Shown: positions 26,135 to 35,745 of the stretch, one piece after another
How the letters are laid out: each line of letters starts with the position of its first letter
Position numbering within the stretch: position 1 is the stretch's first letter
Program-made: the position numbers and the translations under genes
From: JAVBNU01 sp031551265
GTDB lineage: Bacteria; Cyanobacteriota; Vampirovibrionia; Gastranaerophilales; Gastranaerophilaceae
Assembly: GCA_031551265.1 (NCBI GenBank)
Contig: JAVBNU010000028.1
Coordinates: 17,314 to 81,313, forward strand
DNA length: 64,000 nt
Reading direction: 5' to 3'
The notes under the pieces: generated by a model
The model's input: the letters and a program-made list of their open reading frames with translations, nothing else
The model's database searches: none
Told to the model about the DNA's origin: nothing

Positions 26135-27088
26135 TTAAATCATTTTGAATAAAAGAGACTCAAAAACATTCAACTCTTTAACCGAAGCCCGAAGCTGATT
26201 TTGGGCTTCTTTTATGTTAAAAATATCAGTTTTGATTTTGTTCAATAGGATTTTGTTTTCGGGGTTGGATTTAGCAAGATTTTGGAGATAATTTTGAATT
26301 GAACACAACACAAACTCAGCGCTAATGCCATTTTCTGAAATAAACCCATAAATTTCATTAGCTTTTTGTATCGCATCACTCACATCGAAGTGTGTGTAAT
26401 CCCTAAAAAGATTATTCACAAAATCCAAATTATAATATTCACGCGTAAAAGCCGGTACGTAAAAACATTGTGAACGCGACACAATCGTTGAAATCATATC
26501 TTCCCTGTCACGCGTTAAAAATATGAAGGTCACTCCCGGGGGCGGTTCTTCAATTGATTTTAACAACGCATTCGCAGCCTCGTCTTGCAAAATACTTTGA
26601 TTTAACGGCAACGGATACCAAACTTTGCCTTCCTGACATTCCGGCATCTTGAAATCAGTTTCCTCAACCATTTTGAGCGATTCTTTTTGAAATTCGCTCA
26701 AATCATTTTGTTCAACATCACAAAAAATGAAAACCCTGTGATAGTCTGAGGTGTTGACGATTGAGTTTTTAATCATGCGGCTTTGCGCTATCGAAATGAC
26801 TGTTTTCGTGTCATCGTCAGAAGGCTTGTTGTCTGCTTTTGAGATTGTCATGACTGCAGGATGTTTGTTTTCCTTAATCCAGTTGCAATTCACGCAACAA
26901 CAGTCAGGCTGGGCTGTTTCTTTGCAATTTAGTATTCGTGCTAAGCTTTGCGCAAAAATGTACTGTGAGAGTGTGTCCATGCCATAAAAAATAATCGATT
27001 GCGGCATACGACGGTTGGTGTTCTCAAGCGCGCACTCGAAATAATTGGTTAAATATTCAAACTTTTCTTTTAATAATTCGTGAAACAC
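26135..27088 (-). CDS. holB: DNA polymerase III delta-prime subunit
   Basis: Clamp-loader subunit. The AAA+ domain has a degenerate P-loop (FYGMDTLSQYIFAQSLARIL), as expected for delta-prime, which does not hydrolyse ATP. A zinc-binding Cys cluster (CCCVNCNW) follows, then ANALLKSIEEPPPGVTFIFLT and the SRC-like STIVSRSQCFYVP. Length is 317 aa. The start is GTG at 27088 with AAAGGA before it. It lies directly downstream of holA on the same strand. Confidence 0.85.
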   Translation of the reverse strand: MFHELLKEKFEYLTNYFECALENTNRRMPQSIIFYGMDTLSQYIFAQSLARILNCKETAQPDCCCVNCNWIKENKHPAVMTISKADNKPSDDDTKTVISIAQSRMIKNSIVNTSDYHRVFIFCDVEQNDLSEFQKESLKMVEETDFKMPECQEGKVWYPLPLNQSILQDEAANALLKSIEEPPPGVTFIFLTRDREDMISTIVSRSQCFYVPAFTREYYNLDFVNNLFRDYTHFDVSDAIQKANEIYGFISENGISAEFVLCSIQNYLQNLAKSNPENKILLNKIKTDIFNIKEAQNQLRASVKELNVFESLLFKMI

Positions 27089-27104
27089 GGTGTTCCTTTT
27101 ATTT

Positions 27105-27127
27105 TTGGTGCGTGGGACGCACCCTAC
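27105..27127. repeat. Dispersed 23-bp palindromic repeat, module C (reverse)
   Basis: TTGGTGCGTGGGACGCACCC plus TAC is the reverse complement of module C with changes at two positions. It sits between holA and holB. Confidence 0.8.
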
Positions 27128-27132
27128 ATTTT

Positions 27133-28101
27133 TTAATTTAACATTGCCAACTCCAGTGCAAGCATTGGATTAGCAATCTCGCCGGTTTTTATTTGTTTTT
27201 CTGCTTTTGTCAGGTTCTGCTTTAAGTTAATCAGCGCATCAAGCGAAATGCTTCTGAGTTTTTCGAGTCTCAATTTCACAACATATTCATGCAGCTTTAT
27301 TTTTTGTGAAATTTCAAACGGACTCATCGTTTTTGAATCAATTTTAATAGCGATTGAACTGCGCAAATTCGTGTTAAGCGTTGCAAGCGTCATCAGATAG
27401 TGCTGCCTTTCGCTCAATTTCCGTAACTCATCGACTGCCAAATCTTTTTTGCCTTCAATATACAAATCGATGAGCTTGAAAACGTCCTGAGTTTGCGTGC
27501 ACACAGTTTTTATATCTTCAGGCGTGATTTCTTTTTTAGGGTGCTTGAAGAGTTTTAATTTTTCCAGCTCGCCGTCGAGGTTGCGCAAATTCACACCCAC
27601 ATTGTCAATCAACGCCTTAATGGTGCTGTCTGATAAGTTAATATCTTTTTCTTTGCTTTGCTTTTTAATCCAGTTTGGCAATTCCTTATCGTAATTTTTA
27701 TATTCAGGAAACTCGACTACTTTTGCGCATTTTGAGATAGTTTTATACAACTTTTTGCGTGTGTCTACTTTTTTGTTTTCATCACGCGGAATTTTGCAGC
27801 TGAGCACAACGTGGACGTTTTCATTGAGATTTTCCAAAGCGTTAGACAACGACTTCAACTCATTGTCAGATGCCTCGCTTTTTGCCGACAAAAAAAGTTT
27901 TTCACAGTTTATTAAAACCAACATGCTGCCGAACATAAAAGGCTGCGTTGAAATAGCTTCGATGAGTGCCGGCACTGAGGGGTTGTTGTAAATCTTATAA
28001 CTCATTGCTTGAAACTCGGGGTTAACGAATTTTTTTTTCAATTCACTAACCTGCGCCTCAATGTTAAATTCTTCCTTTCCCCAGAAAAAATAAGAAGTCA
28101 T
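27133..28101 (-). CDS. holA: DNA polymerase III delta subunit
   Basis: Clamp-opening subunit of the clamp loader. The N-terminus SYFFWGKEEFNIEAQVSELK and the segment SVPALIEAISTQPFMFGSML followed by VLINCEKLF match the family. An IKALIDNVGVNLRNLDGELE region and a C-terminal helical collar follow. Length is 322 aa. AAGGGAAATT precedes the ATG. Forms a unit with holB across a repeat. Confidence 0.87.
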   Translation of the reverse strand: MTSYFFWGKEEFNIEAQVSELKKKFVNPEFQAMSYKIYNNPSVPALIEAISTQPFMFGSMLVLINCEKLFLSAKSEASDNELKSLSNALENLNENVHVVLSCKIPRDENKKVDTRKKLYKTISKCAKVVEFPEYKNYDKELPNWIKKQSKEKDINLSDSTIKALIDNVGVNLRNLDGELEKLKLFKHPKKEITPEDIKTVCTQTQDVFKLIDLYIEGKKDLAVDELRKLSERQHYLMTLATLNTNLRSSIAIKIDSKTMSPFEISQKIKLHEYVVKLRLEKLRSISLDALINLKQNLTKAEKQIKTGEIANPMLALELAMLN

Positions 28102-28116
28102 AATTTCCCTTCTTGG

Positions 28117-28181
28117 GTCATACTGAGGCTTTGCCGAAGGATTGCAAAATCTATGCGATTCTTCGCTACGCTCAGAATGAC
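28117..28181. repeat. Inverted repeat with GTCATnCTGAG ends
   Basis: GTCATACTGAG and CTCAGAATGAC form 11-bp ends with one mismatch around a 43-nt middle that includes TTCGCTACGCTC. It lies between the ROK gene and holA. Fragments of the same type (TTCAGAATGACG) occur at about 21028 and a related GTCATCCT hairpin at 46854-46881. Confidence 0.7.
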
Positions 28182-28187
28182 GTAGGT

Positions 28188-29144
28188 TTAGTCGTCAATT
28201 AAAAGGCATGCACCGATAACGCCTGCGCTGTTGCCGAGTTGAGCCGGTACAATTTCAACAGCATCAGCTGACATTTTCATTGCGCGCTCTTTGACGGTTT
28301 TTTTAATCGGATCAAACAGGATTTCACCGGCTTCGCCAACACCACCACCGATAACGATTTTTTCGGGGTTCAATAAATTGATAACCGATGTGAGCCCGAC
28401 ACCAATGTATTCGCCCATAATGTTAAATATTTGTTTAGCAACGCCGTCGCCTTGTTTCGCTGCTTCTGCAACAATGTGCGGTGTTATATTTTCAGCATCG
28501 CCAGCCATTTCTCTGTATTTTGTCGACTTGCCGCCTGAAATGTAGTTTTTGGCCATTGCAACAATGCTCGGGCCTGACGCGTAAGCTTCAAGACAACCTG
28601 TCGCGCCACAACCACAGATGGGGCCGTCATGAATTTCGAGTTTGATATGGCCGATTTCGCCTGCTACATTGCTTGCGCCGCGGACTAATTTCCCGTTAGT
28701 GATAATAGCCGAGCCTATGCCTGTGCCGACTGTCAGGCACAGCAGATTTTGGCAGCCTTGTCCTGCACCGTACTTTAATTCGCCTAATGCCGCGCATCTC
28801 ACGTCGTTGTCTACGCGGGTTTTGATGCCAAATTCGTCTTCCATAATTTTTGCAATCGGAACATTTGTCCAGCCGGGGATATTAGGTAACTCGCGCACGA
28901 TGCCGTTTTTGTAGTCAATTTGACCGGGGAAGCCAAAGCCGATACCTTCGACAGCGCTTTTGTCAACGCCTGATTCTTTCAGTAAATCGTTAATGGCCTG
29001 TTTTATGTTGCCGATAGTGTATTCATAACCCATTTCGGCGCGCGTGTTGACTGAGTTTGAGTACTCAATTTTACCCTCGTTGTCAACCAAAGCTATTTTT
29101 ACGTTTGTTCCGCCAACATCTACGCCAATTCTGAAATTTCTCAT
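28188..29144 (-). CDS. ROK-family sugar kinase, probable glucokinase
   Basis: Phosphorylates glucose or a related hexose. ATP site GVDVGGTNVKIALVDNEGK, a second phosphate motif LTVGTGIGSAIITNGKLVRG, a conserved GEIGHI (His zinc ligand) and the zinc loop CGCGATGCLEAYAS. A further adenosine motif is IVIGGGVGEAGEI. Length of 318 aa is typical. A strong CAGGAGAGATT ribosome site precedes the ATG. The exact sugar cannot be read from sequence. Confidence 0.92.
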   Translation of the reverse strand: MRNFRIGVDVGGTNVKIALVDNEGKIEYSNSVNTRAEMGYEYTIGNIKQAINDLLKESGVDKSAVEGIGFGFPGQIDYKNGIVRELPNIPGWTNVPIAKIMEDEFGIKTRVDNDVRCAALGELKYGAGQGCQNLLCLTVGTGIGSAIITNGKLVRGASNVAGEIGHIKLEIHDGPICGCGATGCLEAYASGPSIVAMAKNYISGGKSTKYREMAGDAENITPHIVAEAAKQGDGVAKQIFNIMGEYIGVGLTSVINLLNPEKIVIGGGVGEAGEILFDPIKKTVKERAMKMSADAVEIVPAQLGNSAGVIGACLLIDD

Positions 29145-29211
29145 ACCTAATCTCTCCTGTTTGCTTAGGACTATATTAGCATAAAAACCCCATGAATTGG
29201 AAGATTTTTTC

Positions 29212-30891
29212 TTACGAACCGGCTAGTTTCATTTTGTCGAGCAATGATGAATTTTGTGTCGATTGCGAGGAGGTATTTGTTTTACTTTTATAGGTCGTAG
29301 AAGCAGCCGGAGTATAATTTGCTAATGCCGCTTTGACTTTATCTTTAACAGCCTGAGGTAATGTTGTTCCAATTTTAAGGTTACTTTCTAACGTTAATTG
29401 CTGCTTTAATAACTCCCGATCTTGCCATGCCAATGCTTGATATTCGGGGTTATCGCTCAATACGCTTCCGGGGGTTGCAGCAGCAGCTTTTTCCAGTGCT
29501 GCTGATTGTGCTGCAATTGCTTTTCTTTGAGCGATTACTTCAGTTAATTCTTTATTTGCGATGTCAAAAAATGGTGACTCCGATTCTGTAGCAGTATTTT
29601 CGCCTGATAAAGCCGCTTTATCTTCAGCTGAGAGGTTTTCGTATGCTAAATTATATTGTGTTTTTAAATCCTTTAGCTGTTGTTCATATCGTTCTAATTG
29701 CCATGCCATATCGTTATAAGATGATTTATTAGCAGTATTTTCCATTTGGGCTTTTAATTTTGATATGTCTAAATTTAGATTTTCTATAGAGTACCCAATA
29801 TCGGATAGTGCACTTATAGATTTAACATCATTAACATTTACCGAGTAACCTTGTTCTTTTAGCGATGTAATTTTCGTTTCCAACTGTTGTTGCTGTTCTG
29901 CGTACTGTTCTTTTTGCCAGACCATGTTTTGATAAACAGGACTATTTTCTAGTGGAACATTAGGGTCACTCGCGGCTTCCGCCGCTAGGTATGATGCACG
30001 ATAATCCAAAACCTGACTTTTTTGTTCCAAGGCCATTAGCTCATACGTCATAGAGCTAATCATTTTTGTTGAATATGCGTCTTTTAGTGTTTCTGCCAAG
30101 CTGTCATTTGTGCCCGAAGTTTCTTTGCCTTCTGCTCTGGCAATTTTTGTTTCCATTGCCGAATACTGTCTGTCTAACAGCAATAATGCTTGCTCATATT
30201 GTCTGTCCTGTAGTGCCATTGCTTGATAATCCGGATCATCGTCCATAACTGCTTCAGGATCAGACGCTAGTTCATTGCATCTTTCTACTGCTGCCTGCTT
30301 AAGTTCATATCTAAGCATGACCAGTTCGGCCATGCCATCAGCAATTTGGTCGAGCTCTGTTTGATAACTAGTCAGGGTCGATTGTTTTGTTGAAGGGCTG
30401 CTCTCAAGTTGTGTCTCCAAGGCTGCTTGCTGCGTGGCAAGGGCATTATCTTGTTCAACTATCTGTAAATACGTTGAGTTGCTCAACAAGTCAGAATCAG
30501 GGTTTTCTGCAAGTTGGTTTATCAACTCTATCCCTTGCGCCATCAGAGCTGCGCGCTGTGCATAAATTTCATTAAGCTGAGCCTGCACTTGTTCAGCGTT
30601 AATACCGGCCGTTGCTACAGACTGTTTTTTTGCTTGAAGCATACTGAGTATGCTATTTTTTGTGCTTATTTTGTTTGTCTCAGCTGTTCGCGTTGAACCG
30701 TCTTCTTGCAATGTCACATCCGCGTCTTGGGCATTTTTGCTTATGTAGTTGCTGATAGCATCATACTCTTTGGTAGAATTACTGTTATCTACGTATGCTT
30801 CAGGACTTAACGTCTTTAAAAAGCTTTCAATTAACCTATTTTTTCCCGAATCGTTGGAGCCTACTTGTGAAATATTCATAGTTGTACCCAT
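29212..30891 (-). CDS. 559-aa coiled-coil protein with internal repeats
   Basis: Not a recognised family. About five imperfect repeats of a helical unit can be read: a Gln/Ala-rich helix, then an acidic turn with Asn-Pro/Ser and Tyr-Gln, then WQ or LQ and another Gln/Leu helix. Examples are NPEYQALAWQDRELLKQQLT, DPDYQAMALQDRQYEQALLL, NSPVYQNMVWQKEQYAEQQQ and NSTYLQIVEQDNALATQQAA. No signal peptide or membrane span is seen and Cys is almost absent. It starts with MGTTMNIS and ends in a Ser/Thr/Gln-rich tail. It may be a scaffold or a secreted filament-like protein. Confidence 0.72.
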   Translation of the reverse strand: MGTTMNISQVGSNDSGKNRLIESFLKTLSPEAYVDNSNSTKEYDAISNYISKNAQDADVTLQEDGSTRTAETNKISTKNSILSMLQAKKQSVATAGINAEQVQAQLNEIYAQRAALMAQGIELINQLAENPDSDLLSNSTYLQIVEQDNALATQQAALETQLESSPSTKQSTLTSYQTELDQIADGMAELVMLRYELKQAAVERCNELASDPEAVMDDDPDYQAMALQDRQYEQALLLLDRQYSAMETKIARAEGKETSGTNDSLAETLKDAYSTKMISSMTYELMALEQKSQVLDYRASYLAAEAASDPNVPLENSPVYQNMVWQKEQYAEQQQQLETKITSLKEQGYSVNVNDVKSISALSDIGYSIENLNLDISKLKAQMENTANKSSYNDMAWQLERYEQQLKDLKTQYNLAYENLSAEDKAALSGENTATESESPFFDIANKELTEVIAQRKAIAAQSAALEKAAAATPGSVLSDNPEYQALAWQDRELLKQQLTLESNLKIGTTLPQAVKDKVKAALANYTPAASTTYKSKTNTSSQSTQNSSLLDKMKLAGS

Positions 30892-30980
30892 ACTTATTTA
30901 TACACTAAATATATAAAAAATATATGCAATGTGAAATTTCAAGATTTGCATTATTTGTTACATTTCTTAGTTTTTGACTC

Positions 30981-31013
30981 ACAAAAAACCAAGGCTAATT
31001 TCTAGCCTTGGTT
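30981..31013 (-). terminator. Intrinsic terminator of gap
   Basis: AACCAAGGCTA / TAGCCTTGGTT perfect 11-bp stem with a 5-nt loop. On the minus strand it is followed by six T, 20 nt downstream of the gap stop. Confidence 0.92.
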
Positions 31014-31032
31014 TCTTTATTGGTTAATTTAA

Positions 31033-32037
31033 TTATAGTTTTTCTGCAACCATTAATGTAGTTTCAGCCAATCTTGTTGAATAACCCATTTCGTTATCGT
31101 ACCAAGAAACAACTTTAACCATGTTGTCGCCAATTGTCATTGTCAATGCAGCGTCAACAGTTGAAGATTCAGATGAACCGATAAAGTCAGTTGATACTAA
31201 TGGTCTTTCTTCATAAGCAAGAATTTTACCGTCAGCCGCAGCTTTTAAAGCTTCATTAACTGATTCTTTAGTAACAGGTTTTTCAGTTTCGAATACTACG
31301 TCAACAACTGAAACGTCAGGAGTTGGAACGCGCAGAGCGAAGCCGTTTAATTTACCTTTTAATTCAGGAAGAACTAAAGCAACGGCTTTAGCAGCGCCTG
31401 TAGTTGTAGGAACGATGTTCAAAGCGCCTGCTCTTGCACGTCTTGGGTCTTTGTGACCGGCGTCAAGAAGTCTTTGGTCGCCTGTGTAAGAGTGAGTTGT
31501 TGTCATTAAGCCTTTTACGATACCGAATTTTTCTAAAACAACTTTAGCAACAGGAGCCAAGCAGTTTGTTGTGCAAGATGCCATTGAAATTACGTGGTGT
31601 TTGCTGCTATCGTATTGTTCACAGTTTACGCCGCGAACGATAGTGATATCTTCGTTTGTAGCCGGTGCAGAAATGATAACTTTTTTAGCGCCTGCTGTAA
31701 TATGAGCTTTTGCTTTTTCGCCGTCTGTGTAGAAGCCAGTTGATTCGATAACAACTTCAACATTCAATGCTGCCCAAGGTAATGCTGCAGGATCTTTTTC
31801 TGCATAGAATTTGATTTCTTTGCCGTTGATGATTAAGCTGTTGTCTGTTGCTTTAACATCTCCGCAGAATCTACCCATAACTGAGTCGAACATAAATACG
31901 TGAGCCGCATCTTTAGCTGACAAGCCTGGGTCGTTGATTGCTACAAAATTAATTTTATCAAAAATACCTTCTTTAATTGCAGCTCTTAAAGTGTTACGTC
32001 CGATTCTTCCGAATCCGTTGATTGCTACATTTACCAT
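31033..32037 (-). CDS. gap: Glyceraldehyde-3-phosphate dehydrogenase
   Basis: Glycolytic enzyme making 1,3-bisphosphoglycerate. NAD site INGFGRIGRNTLRAA, the catalytic Cys in SMASCTTNCLAPVAKV, a His in TTHSYTGDQRLLD, and the C-terminal SWYDNEMGYSTRLAE. Asp stands in NDPG, pointing to NAD use. Length is 334 aa. AAGGAG precedes the ATG. Its own terminator follows. Confidence 0.97.
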   Translation of the reverse strand: MVNVAINGFGRIGRNTLRAAIKEGIFDKINFVAINDPGLSAKDAAHVFMFDSVMGRFCGDVKATDNSLIINGKEIKFYAEKDPAALPWAALNVEVVIESTGFYTDGEKAKAHITAGAKKVIISAPATNEDITIVRGVNCEQYDSSKHHVISMASCTTNCLAPVAKVVLEKFGIVKGLMTTTHSYTGDQRLLDAGHKDPRRARAGALNIVPTTTGAAKAVALVLPELKGKLNGFALRVPTPDVSVVDVVFETEKPVTKESVNEALKAAADGKILAYEERPLVSTDFIGSSESSTVDAALTMTIGDNMVKVVSWYDNEMGYSTRLAETTLMVAEKL

Positions 32038-32113
32038 AATGTTACTCCTTCTCTTTGTATAACATAGTAATACTCTATGCTTTCGTTATAGCCGAAACAT
32101 GAATTTTTATCAA

Positions 32114-32290
32114 GAGACCTCTGCATAAGTTACTTTTTCTGCGAAAAAGCATCTTGAGCAGGGTCTATGACGTCCAGTTTCGAAGAAGCAAACCTCGCTC
32201 AACGCAAGGATTTGCATCTTCTTACATCCGATAGGTCGCCCACTGCAAAAATTGAAAAAAACAAATTTTTCAAACTTGTGCAGTGGGCTT
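32114..32290. repeat. MITE-like element with GAGACC..ACTGCAnAAG ends
   Basis: The left end GAGACCTCTGCATAAGTT and the reverse-complemented right end AAGCCCACTGCACAAGTT match at 14 of 18 positions. They also match the outer ends of the element at 57582-57806. A second inverted repeat (CCCACTGCA ... GTGCAGTGGG, 32248-32286) lies at the right end. The rest of the 378-nt gap between gap and purS shows no gene. Confidence 0.65.
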
Positions 32291-32415
32291 ATTAAGTAGA
32301 ATTAGTGTAGTTTCCACAATTAACATTTTATGGCATGTGATCAGGAATATCAAAAAGCGTAATTGTTGAATTAACCTCAAACCAACAAATTCGTTCTTTA
32401 TGCTAATATTGAGAA

Positions 32416-32670
32416 ATGAAATACAAGTCAAATATTATTGTTAAATTAAAAAAGAACGTACGTGACACTAAAGGCCAGGCACTGACTCAAACGATTGAGC
32501 GCATAGAATACGCCAAAAATGTTGAAGCGCGTACAGGCTCTTATTATGAGATTGTATTTGAAGCAAAAGATGACAAAGATGCGCAAAATATAGTTAGCAA
32601 AATTGCGAAAGACATTTTATCTAACCCGATTATTGAAGAGTATCAAATAATCGAAACCAAGAAAGCCTAA
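32416..32670 (+). CDS. purS: Phosphoribosylformylglycinamidine synthase subunit PurS
   Basis: Small bridging subunit that joins the glutaminase PurQ to PurL. The 84 residues show the PurS fold: YKSNIIVKLKKNVRDTKGQA, then IERIEYAKNVEARTGSYYEI and a final strand. It is the first gene of purS-purQ-purL. The extended -10 box TGcTAATAT ends 6 nt before the ATG, so translation may be leaderless. It is followed by purQ after 1 nt. Confidence 0.93.
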   Translation: MKYKSNIIVKLKKNVRDTKGQALTQTIERIEYAKNVEARTGSYYEIVFEAKDDKDAQNIVSKIAKDILSNPIIEEYQIIETKKA

Positions 32671-32671
32671 A

Positions 32672-33277
32672 ATGCACAAAGCAGCGATAATAGTTTTTCC
32701 GGCGACAAACTGCGAAGAAGATACGAAAAGAGCATGTCAGTATTTTGGATTTGAAACTGACTTGATATGGCACGATGACCCTATTACCGGGAATTATGAT
32801 GTAATTTTTTTACCCGGCGGTTTCTCATATGGCGACTACATAAGCTCAGGCAGACTCGCAAAATTTTCAAACGCTGTCAAAACGCTGCCCGTAGGAAAAA
32901 GCCTCATAGTCGGAATCTGCAACGGATTCCAAATTCTTTGTGAAGCGGGACTTTTAGAAGGAACTTTAACCTATAATAAAAATATAAAATTTCTGAGTGA
33001 ATATTGCTCACTCAATTTCCATAACAAAGACATAACTATCCCAATAGCACACCACCAAGGCAATTATATAGTAAAGAATAAAATGTCAGTGCGTGATAAG
33101 ATTTTTTTGACGTATAACAATAACAAAAATGGCTCTGATATGGACATTGCAGGATTATATGACAGAAAAAAACGAATAATGGGCATGATGCCACACCCCG
33201 AGAGAGCTGTTTTCGAAGAAACAGGAGGCATTGACGGCAGATTAATATTTGAGTTTATAAAAAATGAATGTAGATGA
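32672..33277 (+). CDS. purQ: Phosphoribosylformylglycinamidine synthase glutaminase subunit
   Basis: Class I glutamine amidotransferase supplying ammonia to PurL. The Cys nucleophile lies in VGICNGFQILCEAGLL and the His-Glu pair in MMPHPERAVFEE. FPATNCEEDTKRACQYFG and LPGGFSYGDYIS are also typical. Length is 201 aa. It overlaps the purL start by 14 nt. Confidence 0.96.
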   Translation: MHKAAIIVFPATNCEEDTKRACQYFGFETDLIWHDDPITGNYDVIFLPGGFSYGDYISSGRLAKFSNAVKTLPVGKSLIVGICNGFQILCEAGLLEGTLTYNKNIKFLSEYCSLNFHNKDITIPIAHHQGNYIVKNKMSVRDKIFLTYNNNKNGSDMDIAGLYDRKKRIMGMMPHPERAVFEETGGIDGRLIFEFIKNECR

Positions 33278-35432
33278 ATTACTAAAAGCTTTGAATATCT
33301 CACAAACGGATTACGCATATATCGAAAAAAAGCTGAAGCGTAAGCCAAACGAGCTTGAATTATATTTGTTTTCAGCAACATACTCCGAGCATTGCGGCTA
33401 CAGGCATTCAAAAGAATACTTGAAGAAATTATATCGCCAAAATGCAGTTTACACAGACGAAAATGCAGGTGGCATAACCATTGGGGAGCACACAATCTGT
33501 TTCAAAATGGAATCACACAATCACCCCAGCGCAATTGAGCCATTCAACGGTGCAGCAACAGGTATTGGCGGAATCATCAGAGACGTTTTGGCGATGAATG
33601 CACGCCCCATAATGCTCTGTGATTCACTAAAATTCGGCAACTTAAAATCCAACTCAACAAAACACATATTCGAGGGAGTTGTTAACGGGATTTCTGCATA
33701 CGGAAATTGCATCGGCGTACCGACAATTGCCGGCGAGACCGATTTTGATTCAAAATACAAAGAAAATCCCCTTGTAAATGTTATGGCTCTGGGCATTGTC
33801 AAAACTGACAAGATAGTAACTTCGCACACACATGCCGGCAAATTGCTGATGTTAATCGGCTCGGGCACAATGAAAGACGGTATTGGCGGCGCTGCATTTG
33901 CATCAAAGGAGTTGAGCGAAGATGAAGCCGAAAGCAGCAAATTCTCAATTCAAATTGCTGATCCGTTTATGAAGAAAAAATTAATGGAAGCCATGCTCGA
34001 AATTCTATCAGCAGGTCTGGCTGATGCATGCCAGGATTGCGGTGCAGCAGGAATACTTTCATCGACAAGTGAAATTGCGTTAAAGAGCAAATGCGGCGTG
34101 AGACTTGACCTTGATAAAGTTCATCTTGGTGACACCTCAATGACTCCTGCCGAAATTATGTTATCCGAAACACAAGAGCGTATGGTTATTGCGACTGAAA
34201 GAAAATCTGTCGAGCAAATCGAAAAAATTCTTGCAAAATACGAGCTTGAATCTTCAATTTTTGGTGAAACAACAAAAGAACAATATTATCGACTCTATAA
34301 AGACCGTAAATTAATTGTTGACCTGCCTGTCAAAACCCTTACTGACCCGCCATTTATAAAAGTTAAGCCTGAAAAATACACGTATAAAGAAATTGCACCA
34401 CTCACACACGATTCAATCAAAACAGCAAAATTAAAACAAAATATTTATGATTTTGTCGCTAATCCATGCTTCGCTTCAAAAGAATGGGTTTATTCCCAAT
34501 ACGATTATACTGTCGGAAACCGCACGGCTATTCCGCCTGAAAACAAAGGTTGCAGTGCTTTATGGTTGTTTGAAGAAAATTGTTATATTGGAATAGCTGT
34601 CCACTCAAATCCATATCAAGTAGCAATAAATCCTTATCGGGGTGCAGTGAACTTAATTTGCGAAGCCCGTAGAAAACTTATCGCAAGCGGGTTCAAGCCG
34701 TTAGGATACACAAACTGCTTGAATTTTGCCAGCCCTGAAAAACCACGTGTAATATTTCAATTCAGCGAAGTTATTCAGGGTCTTAGAGATGCTTCAAAAA
34801 TATTCGAAATCCCTGTCGTCTCAGGTAATGTGTCATTTTATAACGAATATCACAACTCACCGATTTTACCCACGCCAACAGTTGGCATGATTGGTGTATG
34901 CGAAGACTTTAACGCAATTACAAATAACCATTTTGATATCGACGAGACCGTATATTTAATAGGCAAAAACATCAAAGATGATTCAAAAATCGGTGGTTCG
35001 CTATATTTTAAACAAATTTACAATCATTTAGGCGAAAAAATTGATAAAAATGATTTTAGTCTTGAAGAAAAACTGGAAAATATTGTACAGGAACTCAAAA
35101 AGCATAATTTACTTGCAACCTGCATAAATGTTGGCAAAGGTGGTATTTTCGGAGCGATATTTAAAGGTTTAATAAAAAATAATCTAGGCTTTTCAGGCAA
35201 TCTTATTAATGCGTCCAACCCTGAAATTTCACTCTTTGGTGAAATACAAAATCAATATCTAATCAGCACCAAAGAAACCAAATTAACCGAAGAATTTTTA
35301 AATCTGTATAAAATACCATACCGACAATTAGGCATAGTTAATGGCGAAGAAATCACATTTGACGAGATAATAATCGAAAAAGAAAAAGCTTTCAATCTAT
35401 ACAAAAATTCGATAAATAAATGTATGAACTAA
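33264..35432 (+). CDS. purL: Phosphoribosylformylglycinamidine synthase subunit PurL (short form)
   Basis: Synthetase subunit that converts FGAR to FGAM. The short type of 722 aa depends on PurS and PurQ, which precede it. Signatures: TYSEHCGYRHSKEYLKKLY, FKMESHNHPSAIEPFNGAATG, GGIIRDVLAMNARPIM, the ADACQDCGAAGI region, and a second half with VVSGNVSFYNE and PTVGMIG. It starts inside purQ. A toxin-antitoxin pair follows on the other strand. Confidence 0.96.
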   Translation: MNVDELLKALNISQTDYAYIEKKLKRKPNELELYLFSATYSEHCGYRHSKEYLKKLYRQNAVYTDENAGGITIGEHTICFKMESHNHPSAIEPFNGAATGIGGIIRDVLAMNARPIMLCDSLKFGNLKSNSTKHIFEGVVNGISAYGNCIGVPTIAGETDFDSKYKENPLVNVMALGIVKTDKIVTSHTHAGKLLMLIGSGTMKDGIGGAAFASKELSEDEAESSKFSIQIADPFMKKKLMEAMLEILSAGLADACQDCGAAGILSSTSEIALKSKCGVRLDLDKVHLGDTSMTPAEIMLSETQERMVIATERKSVEQIEKILAKYELESSIFGETTKEQYYRLYKDRKLIVDLPVKTLTDPPFIKVKPEKYTYKEIAPLTHDSIKTAKLKQNIYDFVANPCFASKEWVYSQYDYTVGNRTAIPPENKGCSALWLFEENCYIGIAVHSNPYQVAINPYRGAVNLICEARRKLIASGFKPLGYTNCLNFASPEKPRVIFQFSEVIQGLRDASKIFEIPVVSGNVSFYNEYHNSPILPTPTVGMIGVCEDFNAITNNHFDIDETVYLIGKNIKDDSKIGGSLYFKQIYNHLGEKIDKNDFSLEEKLENIVQELKKHNLLATCINVGKGGIFGAIFKGLIKNNLGFSGNLINASNPEISLFGEIQNQYLISTKETKLTEEFLNLYKIPYRQLGIVNGEEITFDEIIIEKEKAFNLYKNSINKCMN

Positions 35433-35436
35433 AAAT

Positions 35437-35745
35437 TTATGCTATCTTCAGTGAAAAACCAAGCTCTTCAAGTATTTTTGCAACTGTATCAAATTTTGGA
35501 GTAGATTTATTTTTAAATATTTTGTACAAATTTGATCTGTTCAAATTGGTTTTTTTAGAAAATTCAGAAATATTATCACTAGCCCTGATAGCTGTTTCTA
35601 AAGCGCGATAAAAGACGTTAAAATTACCATCTTCTATGTAAGATTCTAGAGAAATATCCAAAAATGTTTTGATATCATCTTTCGAGTTTAATAATCTCAA
35701 TGTCGCATCATCAAGACTGGTACTATTTTTATAATGTTGAGTCAT
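35437..35745 (-). CDS. Antitoxin, addiction-module antidote family (HTH)
   Basis: Protein of 102 aa. The middle (FYRALETAIRASDNISEFSK then TNLNRSNLYKIFKNKSTPKF) is the HTH of the HI1420-type putative antidote family, ending LGFSLKI. The start overlaps the upstream toxin gene by 17 nt, so the order is toxin first, as in this family. It is convergent with purL, 4 nt apart. Confidence 0.87.
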   Translation of the reverse strand: MTQHYKNSTSLDDATLRLLNSKDDIKTFLDISLESYIEDGNFNVFYRALETAIRASDNISEFSKKTNLNRSNLYKIFKNKSTPKFDTVAKILEELGFSLKIA

